DNA of 64,000 nucleotides from contig NZ_CP015749.1 of the NCBI RefSeq assembly GCF_001742145.1, positions 4,402,001-4,466,000 of the forward strand. The letters are read 5' to 3'. The stretch comes from Pectobacterium parmentieri (GTDB lineage: Bacteria; Pseudomonadota; Gammaproteobacteria; Enterobacterales; Enterobacteriaceae). Shown piece by piece: positions 35,576 through 46,555 of this stretch. Numbering within the stretch: the stretch's first letter is position 1; the number at the start of each line of letters is the position of its first letter. Under the pieces are notes generated by a model. That model had not been told where the DNA came from. It saw only the letters and a program-made list of their open reading frames with translations, and did not search any database. A program made the translations under genes and the position numbers.

Positions 35576-36958
35576 TCAGGGCATTACGGCCTGTCTGGAG
35601 GCTCTGACGACCAGGATGTAGGTCAGAATAAAAGACAGCACGATGGCAATCGCCATACCAGAGATGGCATAGCTAAAGTACGGGCCGATGTAGGCTGGCA
35701 GGCTGAAAATACTCGACAAAATGTAGCCATATAGCCGGACGCCGAAGTACGCGATGAAGGCTGAGGCGATGGAGCTGGCTACCGTGGCGGCGATAAACGC
35801 TTTTTTGTACTTGGTCAGCACGCCGAAGAGCGCGGGTTCGGTTATGCCAAGCAGCGCAGAAACGCCAGCAGACAGCACGACAGATTTATCCTGACGGGTT
35901 TTGGCATGGAAGTAGATGGCAAACGTGGCACCTGCAATCGCCATATTGGCCATACACATCATCGGCATCAGCATATCAAAACCTTGGTCAGAAAAGTTTT
36001 GTAGCGCAATGGGCGTCATGGCGTGATGCATGCCGGTCAGGATGGCGACAGGCCGGATCGCACCAACGATAAAACCAGCGAAGACCGAGGATATATCAAA
36101 CAGGCTCTGGATAAACAGCGCCAGCAGCTTGCCGAGATAAATCCCGAATGGTCCGATAACGGTGAGCGACACCAGTGCGGTGATAAACAGCGTCAGTGTT
36201 GGGGTAAACACCGTTTTCAGCACCGAAGGCATAATGTGATCGACCCAACGGTGGATATAGCTCAACGCCAGAACGGAGAAAATCACCGGGATGACGCTGG
36301 CGGAGTAGTTGAACACCGAAATGGGCAGTACGCCCATGAAGTAAAAGGCGCTGACCGCATCAGGGTTGTGGCTGGCTAATGCCTTCGCGGCTTCCATCAA
36401 CGACGGATACATCAGGCAGGCGGCTACCGCTGCGGCTAAATATTCGTTCGTTTTAAATATCTTGGCAGCCGAGACGGCGAGGAAAAACGGCAGGAAATAG
36501 AATACGCCGCTGGCGATCAGATCGATGACGATCACGGTATCGGTTTTGGCTGAGACCACTTTCAAGGCAATCAGCCCAGCCAGCAGCCCTTTGATCATCC
36601 CTGCGCCTGCAATAGCAGGCACGATCGGACCAAATACGCCAGAAACGGTATCCATGAACAGCGAGATCGGCCCTTTTTTCTGCTTTTTCGCGTCTGGCAG
36701 GGCCGCGGTAGTAGGAGCAAGCTGCGCGTTCAACAGTTCGTAATACTCACTGACCTGCGGCCCGATAATAATCTGAAATTGCTCACTTTGGTGTTGTGCA
36801 CCTAATATACCCGGCAGGTTCTTAATTGCGTCGGTTTGTACTTTACTTTCATCAATTAAATCAAACCGAAGCCGCGTCATACAGTGCCAGGCTTTATTTA
36901 TATTATCATTTCCACCAACCAGTTTAATGATTGACTGAATAACCTCATTTTTTCCCAT
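35576..36958 (-). CDS. PTS sugar transporter subunit EIIBC (beta-glucoside/sucrose-type)
   Basis: 460 residues. The EIIB domain (1-80) contains the phosphorylation Cys in AWHCMTRLRFDL; the EIIC domain (110-455) has about ten membrane segments (GPIVPAIAGAGMIKGLLAGL, ASGVFYFLPFFLAVSA, GITEPALFGV). No EIIA domain is fused, so it must borrow one from another system. It imports and phosphorylates an unknown sugar at the inner membrane. It is divergent from the dehydratase at 37280 and probably controlled by the GntR protein at 38486. Confidence 0.85.
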   Translation of the reverse strand: MGKNEVIQSIIKLVGGNDNINKAWHCMTRLRFDLIDESKVQTDAIKNLPGILGAQHQSEQFQIIIGPQVSEYYELLNAQLAPTTAALPDAKKQKKGPISLFMDTVSGVFGPIVPAIAGAGMIKGLLAGLIALKVVSAKTDTVIVIDLIASGVFYFLPFFLAVSAAKIFKTNEYLAAAVAACLMYPSLMEAAKALASHNPDAVSAFYFMGVLPISVFNYSASVIPVIFSVLALSYIHRWVDHIMPSVLKTVFTPTLTLFITALVSLTVIGPFGIYLGKLLALFIQSLFDISSVFAGFIVGAIRPVAILTGMHHAMTPIALQNFSDQGFDMLMPMMCMANMAIAGATFAIYFHAKTRQDKSVVLSAGVSALLGITEPALFGVLTKYKKAFIAATVASSIASAFIAYFGVRLYGYILSSIFSLPAYIGPYFSYAISGMAIAIVLSFILTYILVVRASRQAVMP

Positions 36959-37279
36959 GGAATAAACCCCTGCATAGCACTATGTTATTTTTGGTCAAAT
37001 CATTCCCGCTGATAATAAAAAACTAAAAATAAAAAAACAAACCAATAAAATATGAGGTTCATCACATGATTAGATGGTTAAGGGGTTTTTATTACCGATA
37101 ACTGATAATTGGTCTGGTTTTTTGTTTAATTTATTGGTTTTTTCAAACCAAAATAATTCTTTTAAAGAATAGGTTTACAATAAAAGGAAAAATAAGTAGA
37201 AAACAAAAAAAGAAACTGATTTTAGACTGTGTTTTTACCGGATATGGCTATTTCGGTAAGTGCACCGGAGGATATTTTT
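36959..37279. promoter_or_regulatory. AT-rich divergent promoter region with candidate GntR operator
   Basis: About 320 bp with no gene between PTS and dehydratase. TTGGTTT-tttc-AAACCAA at 37134-37151 is an inverted repeat; related half sites (aaaccaat at 37038, ggtctggttt at 37111) lie nearby. It is a reasonable binding site for the GntR/UTRA regulator encoded next to the dehydratase; this is inferred. Confidence 0.45.
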
Positions 37280-38479
37280 GTGTTGCCGACAATCATCACT
37301 GACATTGAATGTCTCGTTACCCGCCCCGACCGTCATAATTTAGTGACGGTGGTGGTTCATACGGATAAAGGTGTTACGGGTTATGGGTGTGCGACTTTCC
37401 AACAACGTCCACTAGCCGTAAAAGCGATGGTGGACGAGTATCTCAAACCGCTTTTAGTGGGAAGAGATGCTAACCATATCGAAGATCTGTGGCACATGAT
37501 GATGGTCAACGCTTATTGGCGTAATGGGCCGGTTATCAACAATGCCGTTGCAGGCGTTGATATGGCGCTGTGGGACATCAAGGGTAAGCTGGCGGATATG
37601 CCGCTCTATCATCTGTTTGGTGGGAAATCTCGCGATGCGATTGCCGCTTACAGCCATGCCGCCAGCGATACGTTGGATGGACTCTATCAGGAAGTGGAAC
37701 GATTGTATGCGCAGGGCTATCGTCATATCCGCTGCCAGTTAGGGTTTTATGGTGGTAATCCTGATGCGCTGCACAGCACGCGACAGCCAACAGAGGGAGC
37801 CTATTACGATCAGGATCAGTACATGGCTAACACGCTTGCCATGTTCCGTGCCTTGCGGGAGAAATACGGCGATCGTTTTCACATCCTGCATGACGTCCAT
37901 GAGCGCCTGTTCCCCAATCAGGCCGTGCAGTTCGCTAAAGCGGTAGAAACTTATCGTCCCTATTTTATCGAAGATATTTTGCCGCCTGCCCAAAATGAGT
38001 GGCTGGCGCAGATCCGCAGTCAGAGCGCGGTGCCGCTGGCGACGGGAGAATTATTTAACAATCCTGCTGAGTGGCAGAATCTGGTGATTAACCGTCAGGT
38101 TGATTTCATTCGCTGCCATGTCTCACAGATTGGCGGGATTACGCCAGCGCTGAAACTGGGCGCATTCTGTCAGAATTTTGGCGTTCGGCTAGCGTGGCAC
38201 TGCCCGCCGGATATGACGCCCATCGGTGCGGCGGTCAATATCCACCTCAATATCCACCTGCATAATGCCGCGATTCAGGAATTTGTCGCTTACCCGGAAA
38301 ATACCCGCAAGGTCTTCCCGCAGGCGGTAGAACCGGAGAATGGCTACCTGTATCCGATTGAACGTCCCGGTATTGGCGTTGGGATCGATTTGGACGCGGC
38401 GCGGCAGTTCCCTGTCGTCTATCGTCCGCACGAGTGGACGCAGAGCCGCCTGCCGGATGGCACGATGCATACGCCTTAA
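37280..38479 (+). CDS. RspA/ManD-type enolase-superfamily dehydratase
   Basis: About 400 residues from GTG 37280, chosen because cggagga stands 8 bp before it and because the protein then aligns with the RspA start ([20 protein letters not shown]); an upstream GTG at 37229 has no ribosome site. Family motifs: [51 protein letters not shown] and [12 protein letters not shown]. Members dehydrate D-mannonate or related sugar acids, some with little activity. Divergent from the PTS, convergent with the GntR gene (6 bp between stops). The substrate is unknown. Confidence 0.85.
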   Translation: MLPTIITDIECLVTRPDRHNLVTVVVHTDKGVTGYGCATFQQRPLAVKAMVDEYLKPLLVGRDANHIEDLWHMMMVNAYWRNGPVINNAVAGVDMALWDIKGKLADMPLYHLFGGKSRDAIAAYSHAASDTLDGLYQEVERLYAQGYRHIRCQLGFYGGNPDALHSTRQPTEGAYYDQDQYMANTLAMFRALREKYGDRFHILHDVHERLFPNQAVQFAKAVETYRPYFIEDILPPAQNEWLAQIRSQSAVPLATGELFNNPAEWQNLVINRQVDFIRCHVSQIGGITPALKLGAFCQNFGVRLAWHCPPDMTPIGAAVNIHLNIHLHNAAIQEFVAYPENTRKVFPQAVEPENGYLYPIERPGIGVGIDLDAARQFPVVYRPHEWTQSRLPDGTMHTP

Positions 38480-38485
38480 GCCGCA

Positions 38486-39199
38486 TTACGGCGATTGGCG
38501 GAAGGCCAGGTTATCGAGATTTAAGGGGATGACATAGGTACAGGTGTAATCTATATCGATGATATCGCTCGATTCGTACACGCGGCCGCCCTGTAAAATT
38601 CCGCGGTTAAGAATATGCATCGCCGCCGTACCTTTCTTGCACCCCAGTAGCTCAGCCTGTGCTTTCGTGACGTTAACCGCCTGATAATGTGTCAGGTAGT
38701 GTGAAATAGCATAGCCCTTGCTGAGCACATACTGCTGAATAGAGCCTTCGATAATCTTCTGACTCATCTCTGGGAAGTCTGCGGCAGGCATCTTCGATAT
38801 CTCGATCTGTACCTTGCGGTTATCAACATAACGTAAGCGGCTGAACTCCCAGATGAACGCATTTTCGCTGATAGCAAAGACCTGCTGTTCCTCTCGGTTT
38901 GGCAGTCGTTTATGTAGGCTAAGCAGGCGAGATGAAATCTGAGTAAATTTCTTTTCGGTAATCGAGTTATAAACCAGTGGGTTACTGCGCACGCCCTGAT
39001 TAATAAAGTTACCAGAACCTTGCACCATATGGATTGCGCCGATACTGGCAAGCTTTTCCAGCGCCTGACGAATAGTGAAGCGCGACACGCCGTATTCTTC
39101 CGCCAACTGGCGTTCTGGAGGTAACTTTTCTGGTAGCGGATCGGTGTGCTGATAGATTTTGCTCAATAAGTCCTGCGCGATGAAATCTTTCTTTTTCAT
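38486..39199 (-). CDS. GntR family regulator with UTRA domain
   Basis: 237 residues: an N-terminal winged helix (10-75, LPPERQLAEEYGVSRFTIRQ, MVQGSGNFI) and a UTRA ligand domain (95-230, RYVDNRKVQIEISKMPAADF, YVIPLNLDNLAF). HutC/FarR subgroup regulators of this kind respond to sugars or sugar phosphates. It likely represses the PTS and dehydratase nearby. Confidence 0.85.
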   Translation of the reverse strand: MKKKDFIAQDLLSKIYQHTDPLPEKLPPERQLAEEYGVSRFTIRQALEKLASIGAIHMVQGSGNFINQGVRSNPLVYNSITEKKFTQISSRLLSLHKRLPNREEQQVFAISENAFIWEFSRLRYVDNRKVQIEISKMPAADFPEMSQKIIEGSIQQYVLSKGYAISHYLTHYQAVNVTKAQAELLGCKKGTAAMHILNRGILQGGRVYESSDIIDIDYTCTYVIPLNLDNLAFRQSP

Positions 39200-39253
39200 G
39201 GGCTGTCTCAGAATAGCCCTGCCTGTGCGTCTGACAGGGCCGTTTGCGTCGGA

Positions 39254-40405
39254 TCAGTGGTGGCAGAAGTGATGAATAACCTGCGAAATCAGTTCCCGCG
39301 TCGGTTTGATAAACGCGGTATCAATGTATTCATCCGGCTGGTGTGCCTGCTCGATCGATCCTGGCCCCAGAACCAGCGTCGGACACAGCGTCTGAATAAA
39401 CGGCGCTTCGGTGCAGTAGTTCACAATTTCTGTTTTCGTCCCCAGTAGATTCTCCACGACTGATACCAGACGGTGATCCGGCGGGCATTCATAGCCAGGA
39501 ATCGGCGGATGCAGTTCGCTGATGGTCAACCGACCCGGCCAGCGCTGACTAACAGGCTCAAGCGCTTCAGACAGCAATCCATCGAGATCGTTAAGCGTCA
39601 TGCCCGGCAATGGACGAATATCCATATGCAGTTCACAGCAGCCGCAGATACGGTTGGCTGCATCGCCGCCGTGAATATGACCAAGGTTCATGGTCGGGTG
39701 AGGAATGTGGAAAATCGGGTTGTGATAGCGCTCCTGTAGCGTGTTACGCAGCACCAGCAAGTGGGAAATCGCCTCGTGCATCAGCTCAATCGCATTCACG
39801 CCGCGTGAAGGATCGCTGGAATGGCCGGATTGCCCCTGAATACGGATCGCGTTGGACATATGGCCTTTGTGCGCCCGTACCGGCTGCAACGAGGTCGGTT
39901 CGCCGATGATGGCGCAGTCCGGGCGAATCTGGGTGGATTCGGAGAAATACTTGGCACCCGCCATGGTCGTCTCTTCATCCGCCGTCGCCAGCACATAGAG
40001 CGGCTTCGTGAGTTTGGTCGGATCGATATCGCGCAAGGCATCCAGAATAAAGGCAAAGAACCCTTTCATATCCGCTGTACCCAAGCCATACAGCTTGTTG
40101 TCGTGTTCCGTCAGCGTGAAAGGATCGCGCGTCCAGCGACCATCGTCGAAGGGGACGGTGTCGGTGTGCCCTGCCAACAATAAGCCGCCTTTTCCTTCAC
40201 CAATCCGCGCCAGCATATTAAATTTATTGAGGGTGCCGGGCACTGGTTGAACTTCAACATGGAAGCCGAGATCGCCGAACCAGCCTGCCAGCAGGTTGAT
40301 TAAGGTATGATTACTTTGATCGAGCGCGCTGTCGGTGGCGCTGATGGACGGTGTGGCGATCAATGCCCGATATAGCTCAATAAAAGGGGGTAAATTCATC
40401 TTCAC
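39254..40405 (-). CDS. argE: Acetylornithine deacetylase
   Basis: 383 residues; hydrolyses N-acetylornithine to ornithine in arginine synthesis, in the cytoplasm. Metal-site motifs [29 protein letters not shown] and a C-terminal [10 protein letters not shown] fit M20 peptidase-family ArgE. The start is GTG at 40405, which aligns with the E. coli protein (MKNKLPPFIE against [10 protein letters not shown]); ATG 40399 is possible. Divergent from argC with ARG boxes between. Confidence 0.95.
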   Translation of the reverse strand: MKMNLPPFIELYRALIATPSISATDSALDQSNHTLINLLAGWFGDLGFHVEVQPVPGTLNKFNMLARIGEGKGGLLLAGHTDTVPFDDGRWTRDPFTLTEHDNKLYGLGTADMKGFFAFILDALRDIDPTKLTKPLYVLATADEETTMAGAKYFSESTQIRPDCAIIGEPTSLQPVRAHKGHMSNAIRIQGQSGHSSDPSRGVNAIELMHEAISHLLVLRNTLQERYHNPIFHIPHPTMNLGHIHGGDAANRICGCCELHMDIRPLPGMTLNDLDGLLSEALEPVSQRWPGRLTISELHPPIPGYECPPDHRLVSVVENLLGTKTEIVNYCTEAPFIQTLCPTLVLGPGSIEQAHQPDEYIDTAFIKPTRELISQVIHHFCHH

Positions 40406-40430
40406 TGTTGACAGCCTCTGGTTAGGATAG

Positions 40431-40474
40431 TATCAATATTCATGCATTTATTTTGAATAAAAATACAATAATGC
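40431..40474. promoter_or_regulatory. ArgR operator (tandem ARG boxes)
   Basis: aatattcatgcatttatttt and tgaataaaaatacaataa between argE and argC fit the 18-bp ARG box pattern (TGAAT..AT..ATTCA), two boxes side by side as in E. coli. They should repress both directions when arginine is plentiful. Confidence 0.75.
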
Positions 40475-40607
40475 TCGGCGAAAGGAAACCCAAAGGTGCG
40501 GCGATGACGATTCGTCACTTTCACTGAGTTTCTCGGGTGAACAGCGTACCGACGCTGGTGAACCCTGTTACCTGTTCCATAGATAAATAAGAAGGTATAC
40601 GGATCCC

Positions 40608-41612
40608 ATGCTGAATACGCTGATTGTTGGTGCAAGTGGTTATACCGGCGCTGAGCTTGCGCTCTACCTGAACCGTCACCCACAGATGAACATAACCGCT
40701 TTGATGGTTTCTGCGCAAAGTGTCGATGCAGGAAAATTGATTTCTGATTTACATCCGCAGCTCAAAGGCATCATCGACATACCGGTAAAACCGCTGACCG
40801 ATGCTGAAGAAGCGGCGAAAGGCGTGGATGTCGTTTTTCTGGCGACCGACCACAAAGTCAGCCACGATCTGGCCCCGGTTTTTCTGGCGGCAGGCTGCAC
40901 TGTTTTTGATTTATCCGGCGCGTTCCGCGTACAGGATGCCGAATTTTATCGCCGCTATTATGGCTTCGAACATCAGCACACTGACTGGCTGGCAAAAGCG
41001 GTTTACGGGCTGGCCGAATGGCGCGCTGAAAGTGTCAAACAGGCACAACTGATTGCCGTGCCGGGTTGTTATCCAACGGCCGCACAGTTGGCGCTGAAAC
41101 CGCTGCTGGATGCGCAACTGTTGAATCCGGCCCAGTGGCCAGTGATTAATGCCGTCAGCGGTGTGAGTGGGGCAGGACGTAAAGCATCGATGACCAACAG
41201 TTTCTGTGAGGTCAGCCTGCAACCATACGGTATTTTCAACCACCGTCATGAGCCTGAAATTTCAACGCACCTCGGTACACCGGTGATCTTCACGCCGCAT
41301 TTGGGCAACTTCGCCCGTGGCATTCTGGAAACCATCACCTGTCGCCTGCAACCGGGCGTAACCCAGCAGGATGTCGCCGAAGCCTATCACAACGCTTATC
41401 ACGATAAGCCGCTGGTTCGCCTGTATGATAAGGGTGTTCCGGCGCTGAAATCCGTTGTTGGTCTGCCGTTTTGCGATATTGGCTTCTCGGTTGACGGTGA
41501 GCACCTGATCGTGGTGGCAACCGAAGATAACCTGCTGAAAGGCGCGGCGGCACAGGCTGTGCAATGCATGAACATTCGTTTTGGTTTCCCTGAAACCCAA
41601 TCGTTAATTTAA
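40608..41612 (+). CDS. argC: N-acetyl-gamma-glutamyl-phosphate reductase
   Basis: 334 residues. NADP-binding start [15 protein letters not shown]; catalytic Cys in [20 protein letters not shown] and HRHEPEIS motifs. Third step of arginine synthesis. First gene of argCBH; ribosome site aaggta upstream. Confidence 0.97.
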   Translation: MLNTLIVGASGYTGAELALYLNRHPQMNITALMVSAQSVDAGKLISDLHPQLKGIIDIPVKPLTDAEEAAKGVDVVFLATDHKVSHDLAPVFLAAGCTVFDLSGAFRVQDAEFYRRYYGFEHQHTDWLAKAVYGLAEWRAESVKQAQLIAVPGCYPTAAQLALKPLLDAQLLNPAQWPVINAVSGVSGAGRKASMTNSFCEVSLQPYGIFNHRHEPEISTHLGTPVIFTPHLGNFARGILETITCRLQPGVTQQDVAEAYHNAYHDKPLVRLYDKGVPALKSVVGLPFCDIGFSVDGEHLIVVATEDNLLKGAAAQAVQCMNIRFGFPETQSLI

Positions 41613-41649
41613 TCACTACTGGTCCCGACATTTCGAGGCGCGAAGCATA

Positions 41650-42423
41650 ATGAATCCGTTAATTATCAAGTTAGGTGGCGTTTTACTGGATAGCGAAGAA
41701 GCGCTGGAGCGTCTGTTTACCGCGCTGGTGGCTTACCGTCAGGAGCATCAGCGTCCGCTGGTGATTGTACACGGCGGTGGCTGTCTGGTAGATGAGCTGA
41801 TGAAGAAGCTGTCGTTGCCTGTCGTGAAGAAAAACGGCCTGCGCGTCACGCCAGCCGATCAGATCGACATCATCACTGGTGCGCTGGCGGGCTCGGCCAA
41901 CAAAACCCTGCTGTCATGGGCGAAGAAGCATGATATCAACGCAGTCGGCTTGTGTCTGGGCGATGGTGGCAGCACCACGGTCACGCAGTTAGATGAAGCG
42001 CTGGGCTTTGTGGGTAAAGCGGAAGCCGGGTCGCCTGCGTTGCTGAACACGCTGTTGTCTGCGGGCTATCTGCCTGTCGTCAGCTCCATTGGTATTACGG
42101 CGCAGGGCGACCTGATGAACGTCAACGCCGATCAGGCAGCGACGGCGCTGGCGCAAACGCTGGGCGCAGATTTAATCCTGCTGTCTGACGTTAGCGGCAT
42201 TCTGGACGGTAAAGGCCAGCGTATTGCCGAAATGACGGCAGAGAAAGCCGAGCAGTTGATTGCTCAAGGCATTATCACCGACGGCATGATTGTTAAGGTC
42301 AATGCCGCGCTGGATGCTGCTCGTGCGCTGGGTCGTCCGGTTGATATCGCTAGCTGGCGTCATGCCGAGCAACTGCCTGCGCTGTTTAACGGTGTGGCTA
42401 TCGGTACACGTATTCTGGCGTAA
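41650..42423 (+). CDS. argB: Acetylglutamate kinase
   Basis: 257 residues, with [16 protein letters not shown] and [13 protein letters not shown] at the amino-acid kinase ATP/substrate site. Second step of arginine synthesis. It is of the short, arginine-insensitive type. 37 bp after argC. Confidence 0.97.
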   Translation: MNPLIIKLGGVLLDSEEALERLFTALVAYRQEHQRPLVIVHGGGCLVDELMKKLSLPVVKKNGLRVTPADQIDIITGALAGSANKTLLSWAKKHDINAVGLCLGDGGSTTVTQLDEALGFVGKAEAGSPALLNTLLSAGYLPVVSSIGITAQGDLMNVNADQAATALAQTLGADLILLSDVSGILDGKGQRIAEMTAEKAEQLIAQGIITDGMIVKVNAALDAARALGRPVDIASWRHAEQLPALFNGVAIGTRILA

Positions 42424-42433
42424 GTCGTTTCTG

Positions 42434-42454
42434 GGTATGGCATGATGCCATACC
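42434..42454 (+). other. Palindrome between argB and argH
   Basis: ggtatggcatgatgccatacc, a perfect short hairpin without a T-run in the 62-bp gap; possibly an mRNA processing or partial termination site within the operon. Confidence 0.4.
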
Positions 42455-42485
42455 AACATGAATTAAATTTTTAGGAGTAAGGGTT

Positions 42486-43859
42486 ATGGCTTTGTGGGGC
42501 GGTCGGTTTAGTCAGGCAGCAGATCAGCGTTTTAAACAATTTAATGACTCACTGCGGTTTGATTACCGTCTGGCGGAACAGGACATCGTTGGCTCGATCG
42601 GCTGGTCGAAAGCGCTGGTGACGGTCAATGTGCTCAGCGAGCAGGAACAACAACAACTGGAACAGGCGCTGAATGCGCTGCTGGTTGAGGTACAAGCCGA
42701 TCCTGAGATCATCCTGCAAAGCGATGCAGAAGACATTCACAGTTGGGTTGAACTGCGCCTGATAGAGAAAGTCGGTGATTTGGGCAAAAAACTGCATACC
42801 GGTCGCAGCCGTAACGATCAGGTCGCAACCGACCTGAAACTGTGGTGCAAGGCGCAGATTGCAGAGCTGCTGCTGTCAGTGCGCCAACTGCGTCAGGCGC
42901 TGGTCACGACGGCAGAAGCGAATCAGGATGCCGTGATGCCGGGTTACACCCACTTGCAGCGCGCGCAGCCGGTGACGTTTGCACACTGGTGTCTGGCTTA
43001 TCATGAAATGCTGGCGCGTGATGAAAGCCGTCTGGAAGATACGCTGAAGCGTCTGGATGTCAGCCCGCTGGGCTGTGGCGCGCTGGCAGGAACGGCTTAT
43101 CCTATTGACCGTGAGCAGTTGGCTGGCTGGCTGGGTTTTGCTTCCGCCACGCGCAACAGTCTGGATACGGTTTCCGATCGCGATCATGTACTGGAACTGC
43201 TGTCCGACGCCTCGATCGGCATGATCCACCTGTCGCGTTTTGCCGAAGATCTGATCTTTTTCAACAGCGGTGAAGCGGCGTTCGTCGAGCTTTCTGACCG
43301 TGTGACATCCGGTTCTTCCCTGATGCCGCAGAAGAAAAACCCGGATGCGCTGGAGCTGATTCGTGGTAAATGTGGCCGTGTACAGGGTGCGTTAACGGGC
43401 ATGATGATGACGCTCAAAGGCCTGCCGCTGGCGTATAACAAGGACATGCAGGAAGACAAAGAAGGGCTGTTTGACGCGCTCGACACCTGGCACGATTGCC
43501 TGATGATGGCGGGTCTGGTGCTGGAAGGCATTCAGGTGAAACGTCCACGCTGTAAAGAAGCCGCCGAGCAAGGCTACGCCAACTCGACAGAGCTGGCGGA
43601 TTATCTGGTCGCGAAAGGCGTTCCGTTCCGTGAAGCGCACCATATCGTGGGTGAAGCGGTGGTTGAAGCCATTCGTCAGGGCAAAGCGTTGGAAGCACTG
43701 CCGCTGGCCGATCTGCAAAAATTCAGCGCCGTGATTGGCGAAGATGTATACCCGATTCTGGCGTTGCAATCCTGTCTGGATAAGCGTGCTGCACAGGGTG
43801 GCGTATCACCACAGCAGGTTGCCAAAGCTATCAGCGATGCGAAGCAGCGCCTAGGTTAA
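42486..43859 (+). CDS. argH: Argininosuccinate lyase
   Basis: 457 residues. [20 protein letters not shown] start, [17 protein letters not shown], and the fumarase-superfamily signature [15 protein letters not shown] with the catalytic Ser. Final step of arginine synthesis. Ribosome site aggagt just upstream. No argG lies in the window. Confidence 0.97.
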   Translation: MALWGGRFSQAADQRFKQFNDSLRFDYRLAEQDIVGSIGWSKALVTVNVLSEQEQQQLEQALNALLVEVQADPEIILQSDAEDIHSWVELRLIEKVGDLGKKLHTGRSRNDQVATDLKLWCKAQIAELLLSVRQLRQALVTTAEANQDAVMPGYTHLQRAQPVTFAHWCLAYHEMLARDESRLEDTLKRLDVSPLGCGALAGTAYPIDREQLAGWLGFASATRNSLDTVSDRDHVLELLSDASIGMIHLSRFAEDLIFFNSGEAAFVELSDRVTSGSSLMPQKKNPDALELIRGKCGRVQGALTGMMMTLKGLPLAYNKDMQEDKEGLFDALDTWHDCLMMAGLVLEGIQVKRPRCKEAAEQGYANSTELADYLVAKGVPFREAHHIVGEAVVEAIRQGKALEALPLADLQKFSAVIGEDVYPILALQSCLDKRAAQGGVSPQQVAKAISDAKQRLG

Positions 43860-43883
43860 GTCGCACTCTTCGCTAAGCTATAC

Positions 43884-43927
43884 CTTCCATTCCCCCAATG
43901 TAGGTGTTCACGTTGGGGGAATGGAAG
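43884..43927 (+). terminator. Strong hairpin after argH
   Basis: cttccattcccccaa / ttgggggaatggaag, 15-bp perfect arms with a 14-base loop, 25 bp after the argH stop; the T-run is weak (gattttt about 15 bp later). Probable terminator. Confidence 0.6.
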
Positions 43928-44090
43928 CGTTACTGCTCTGATTTTTCTGCAAATTATCGTATGCCCATATTCATATGGAATGCGGCTCGCATTTTTTGGC
44001 TCAACCTACTCCCCCGTCAGAATTGTTTCTGGACATCCATACAGTATCATTTTACCTTGACCGACAGCGTGAAAGGCCTGCGGAGGCAAA

Positions 44091-45647
44091 GTGGATATCA
44101 GCATATTTTATGGTCTAGGCGGTGGTGCGGTGGGTCTGCTGATCGGGTGGTTAATTGCCAGCCTGATTCACCAGCAGAAGCTGTCGCAGCATGATACCGA
44201 ACAACGGTTGCTGGCTCAGACATTACAGCAGGCTCAACAGTCGCTCAGCGAACAGCAGCAGGCAAAGCAGCAGGACGAACAACGGCTGCGGCAAAACGAG
44301 CTGGAACTGCGCACGGTTCACGCTCAACTCTCTGCCAGCCATGAAAAGCTGCAACAGCTTGGTGAACTCCGCACTGAGTGCGTGCAGTTAAATCAGGAAC
44401 TGCGGACGCTACGCGAAATCAATAGCACACTGGAAGCTGAACTGCGTGAAGTCACCATTCGGTTAGAAGAAACCCGGATGGCGGCGGAAGAGAAGCAGCG
44501 GTTGCTGGCAAGCAGCGAACAGCGGTTGACGACGCAATTTGAGAATCTGGCGAATCGTATTTTCGAACACAGCGGTCGCAAGGTGGACGAACAAAATAAA
44601 CAGAGTCTGGATAAGTTGCTGATGCCGTTGCGTGAGCAACTTGATGGATTCCGCCGTCAGGTACAGGACAGCTTTGGCGCGGAAGCACGTGAGCGCCACA
44701 CGCTGGCGCACGAGATCCGCAATCTGCAACAGTTGAACGCGCAGATGGCACACGAAGCCATCAACCTGACGAAAGCGTTGAAAGGCGACAATAAGACGCA
44801 GGGTAACTGGGGTGAAGTGGTGTTAAGCCGCGTGCTGGAAGCCTCTGGCCTGCGTGAAGGCTATGAATACCAAACACAGGTTAGTGTGCAAACGGGGACA
44901 AATAGCCGTTTGCAACCGGATGTCATCGTGCGTTTACCGCAGGGCAAAGATGTCGTGATCGATGCCAAGATGTCGCTGGTGGCCTACGAGCGTTATTTCA
45001 ATAGTGATGATGATGTAGAACGTAGTACGGCGCTGAACGAACATTTGCTCTCGGTGCGCAGCCATATTCGGCAGTTGAGCAGCAAAGATTACCAGCAGCT
45101 TCCGGGGCTGCGTTCGCTAGACTACGTGCTGATGTTTATTCCCGTCGAACCCGCTTTTCTGGTCGCTATCGACCGCCAGCCCGAGTTGATCAACGAGGCG
45201 TTAAAGCACAACATTATGCTGGTCAGCCCGACCACGCTGCTGGTGGCATTGCGTACCATCAACAATTTATGGCGCTATGAGCAACAGAGCCGCAATGCAC
45301 AGCAGATCGCCGAGAAAGCCTCACGGCTATACGATAAGCTGCGGTTGTTTGTAGATGATATGGAATCTCTGGGGCAGAGTCTGGATAAAGCGCAGGGCAC
45401 TTATCGTCAGGCGATGAATAAACTTTCTTCTGGGCGTGGTAATCTTATTGGCCAGGCTGAGGGGTTCCGCGCGTTGGGTGTAGAAATTAAACGCACGATC
45501 AGCCCGTCATTGGCAGAAAAAGCAATGGCTCATGAGCACACTGAGCACGATGAATTATTGGGCTCCGCCGCGCCCGACTCTGGCTCTCCAACCGTAAAAA
45601 CGGAAGGTGAAGAAGGGCCGCCAACGCACAAGCAGCTTGAAGTATGA
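44091..45647 (+). CDS. rmuC: RmuC, DNA recombination/limiting protein
   Basis: 518 residues with a GTG start after ggagg. An N-terminal membrane segment (IFYGLGGGAVGLLIGWLIAS), a long coiled coil (35-190, QQLAKQQDEQRLRQ-like) and a conserved nuclease-like domain (220-440, LKGDNKTQGNWGEVVLSRVL, VVIDAKMSLVAYERYF, LDYVLMFIPVEPAF). Limits inversions at short repeats in E. coli, which is of interest given the repeat array in this window. Upstream of ubiE. Confidence 0.95.
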   Translation: MDISIFYGLGGGAVGLLIGWLIASLIHQQKLSQHDTEQRLLAQTLQQAQQSLSEQQQAKQQDEQRLRQNELELRTVHAQLSASHEKLQQLGELRTECVQLNQELRTLREINSTLEAELREVTIRLEETRMAAEEKQRLLASSEQRLTTQFENLANRIFEHSGRKVDEQNKQSLDKLLMPLREQLDGFRRQVQDSFGAEARERHTLAHEIRNLQQLNAQMAHEAINLTKALKGDNKTQGNWGEVVLSRVLEASGLREGYEYQTQVSVQTGTNSRLQPDVIVRLPQGKDVVIDAKMSLVAYERYFNSDDDVERSTALNEHLLSVRSHIRQLSSKDYQQLPGLRSLDYVLMFIPVEPAFLVAIDRQPELINEALKHNIMLVSPTTLLVALRTINNLWRYEQQSRNAQQIAEKASRLYDKLRLFVDDMESLGQSLDKAQGTYRQAMNKLSSGRGNLIGQAEGFRALGVEIKRTISPSLAEKAMAHEHTEHDELLGSAAPDSGSPTVKTEGEEGPPTHKQLEV

Positions 45648-45787
45648 CAGCATAAATAGGTATGAATTTCGTGGGTTTGGCACTCATGCTATGCGAAATT
45701 AGTGCAGTGGGGTTTTTATCCGGGTCTGGTACACTCTCACCATTAATGGGTAGACCCGAAATTTGACTGAAATAGTAGGCGGATAAG

Positions 45788-46543
45788 ATGGCAAGTGAGC
45801 AGGAGAATACGGCCGACTTTGGTTTCCGGACTGTCGCCAGGGATGAAAAAGAAGTCATGGTGGCTGAGGTTTTTCATTCTGTAGCAGCAAAGTATGACCT
45901 GATGAATGACCTGATGTCCTTTGGTATCCACCGTATTTGGAAGCGTTTCACCATTGAATGCAGTGGGGTAAGACGTAACCAGCGCGTGCTGGATCTTGCA
46001 GGTGGAACTGGGGATTTAACCGCCAAATTCTCCCGCATGGTGGGCGAAGGGGGTGAGGTCATTCTGGCGGACATCAACGCATCAATGCTGAAGGTCGGCC
46101 GCGAGAAACTGCGTAACAAAGGTATTATCGACAACATCAACTACGTGCAGGCAAATGCAGAAGCGCTGCCGTTCCCCGATGATTTCTTCGACTGCATTAC
46201 TATCTCCTTTGGTCTGCGCAACGTGACGGACAAAAACAAAGCGCTACGCTCCATGTACCGTGTTCTAAAGCCGGGCGGTCGGTTACTGGTGTTGGAGTTT
46301 TCCAAACCGGTGATTAAACAGTTGAGCACCGTTTACGATGCCTATTCATTTCATATCCTGCCGAGAATTGGCGAAGCTGTGGCAAGTGATGCCGGGAGCT
46401 ACCGCTATCTGGCGGAATCTATCCGCATGCACCCCGATCAGGAAACGCTGAAAGGGATGATGAGCGATGCCGGTTTTGACAGCGTTAACTATTTCAACCT
46501 CACCGGTGGAATCGTTGCGCTGCACCGTGGGTTTAAATTCTGA
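45788..46543 (+). CDS. ubiE: Ubiquinone/menaquinone C-methyltransferase
   Basis: 251 residues with SAM-binding [15 protein letters not shown], later [20 protein letters not shown] and [15 protein letters not shown]. Methylates the ring of demethylmenaquinone and a ubiquinone precursor. First of ubiE-ubiJ-ubiB. Confidence 0.97.
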   Translation: MASEQENTADFGFRTVARDEKEVMVAEVFHSVAAKYDLMNDLMSFGIHRIWKRFTIECSGVRRNQRVLDLAGGTGDLTAKFSRMVGEGGEVILADINASMLKVGREKLRNKGIIDNINYVQANAEALPFPDDFFDCITISFGLRNVTDKNKALRSMYRVLKPGGRLLVLEFSKPVIKQLSTVYDAYSFHILPRIGEAVASDAGSYRYLAESIRMHPDQETLKGMMSDAGFDSVNYFNLTGGIVALHRGFKF

Positions 46544-46555
46544 TTGGAAACGCCA

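Noticed and set aside
39254-43859. Missing argG considered as a deletion within the arg cluster
   Set aside because: argECBH without argG is a normal arrangement in enterobacteria; nothing at the argB-argH gap shows a remnant.
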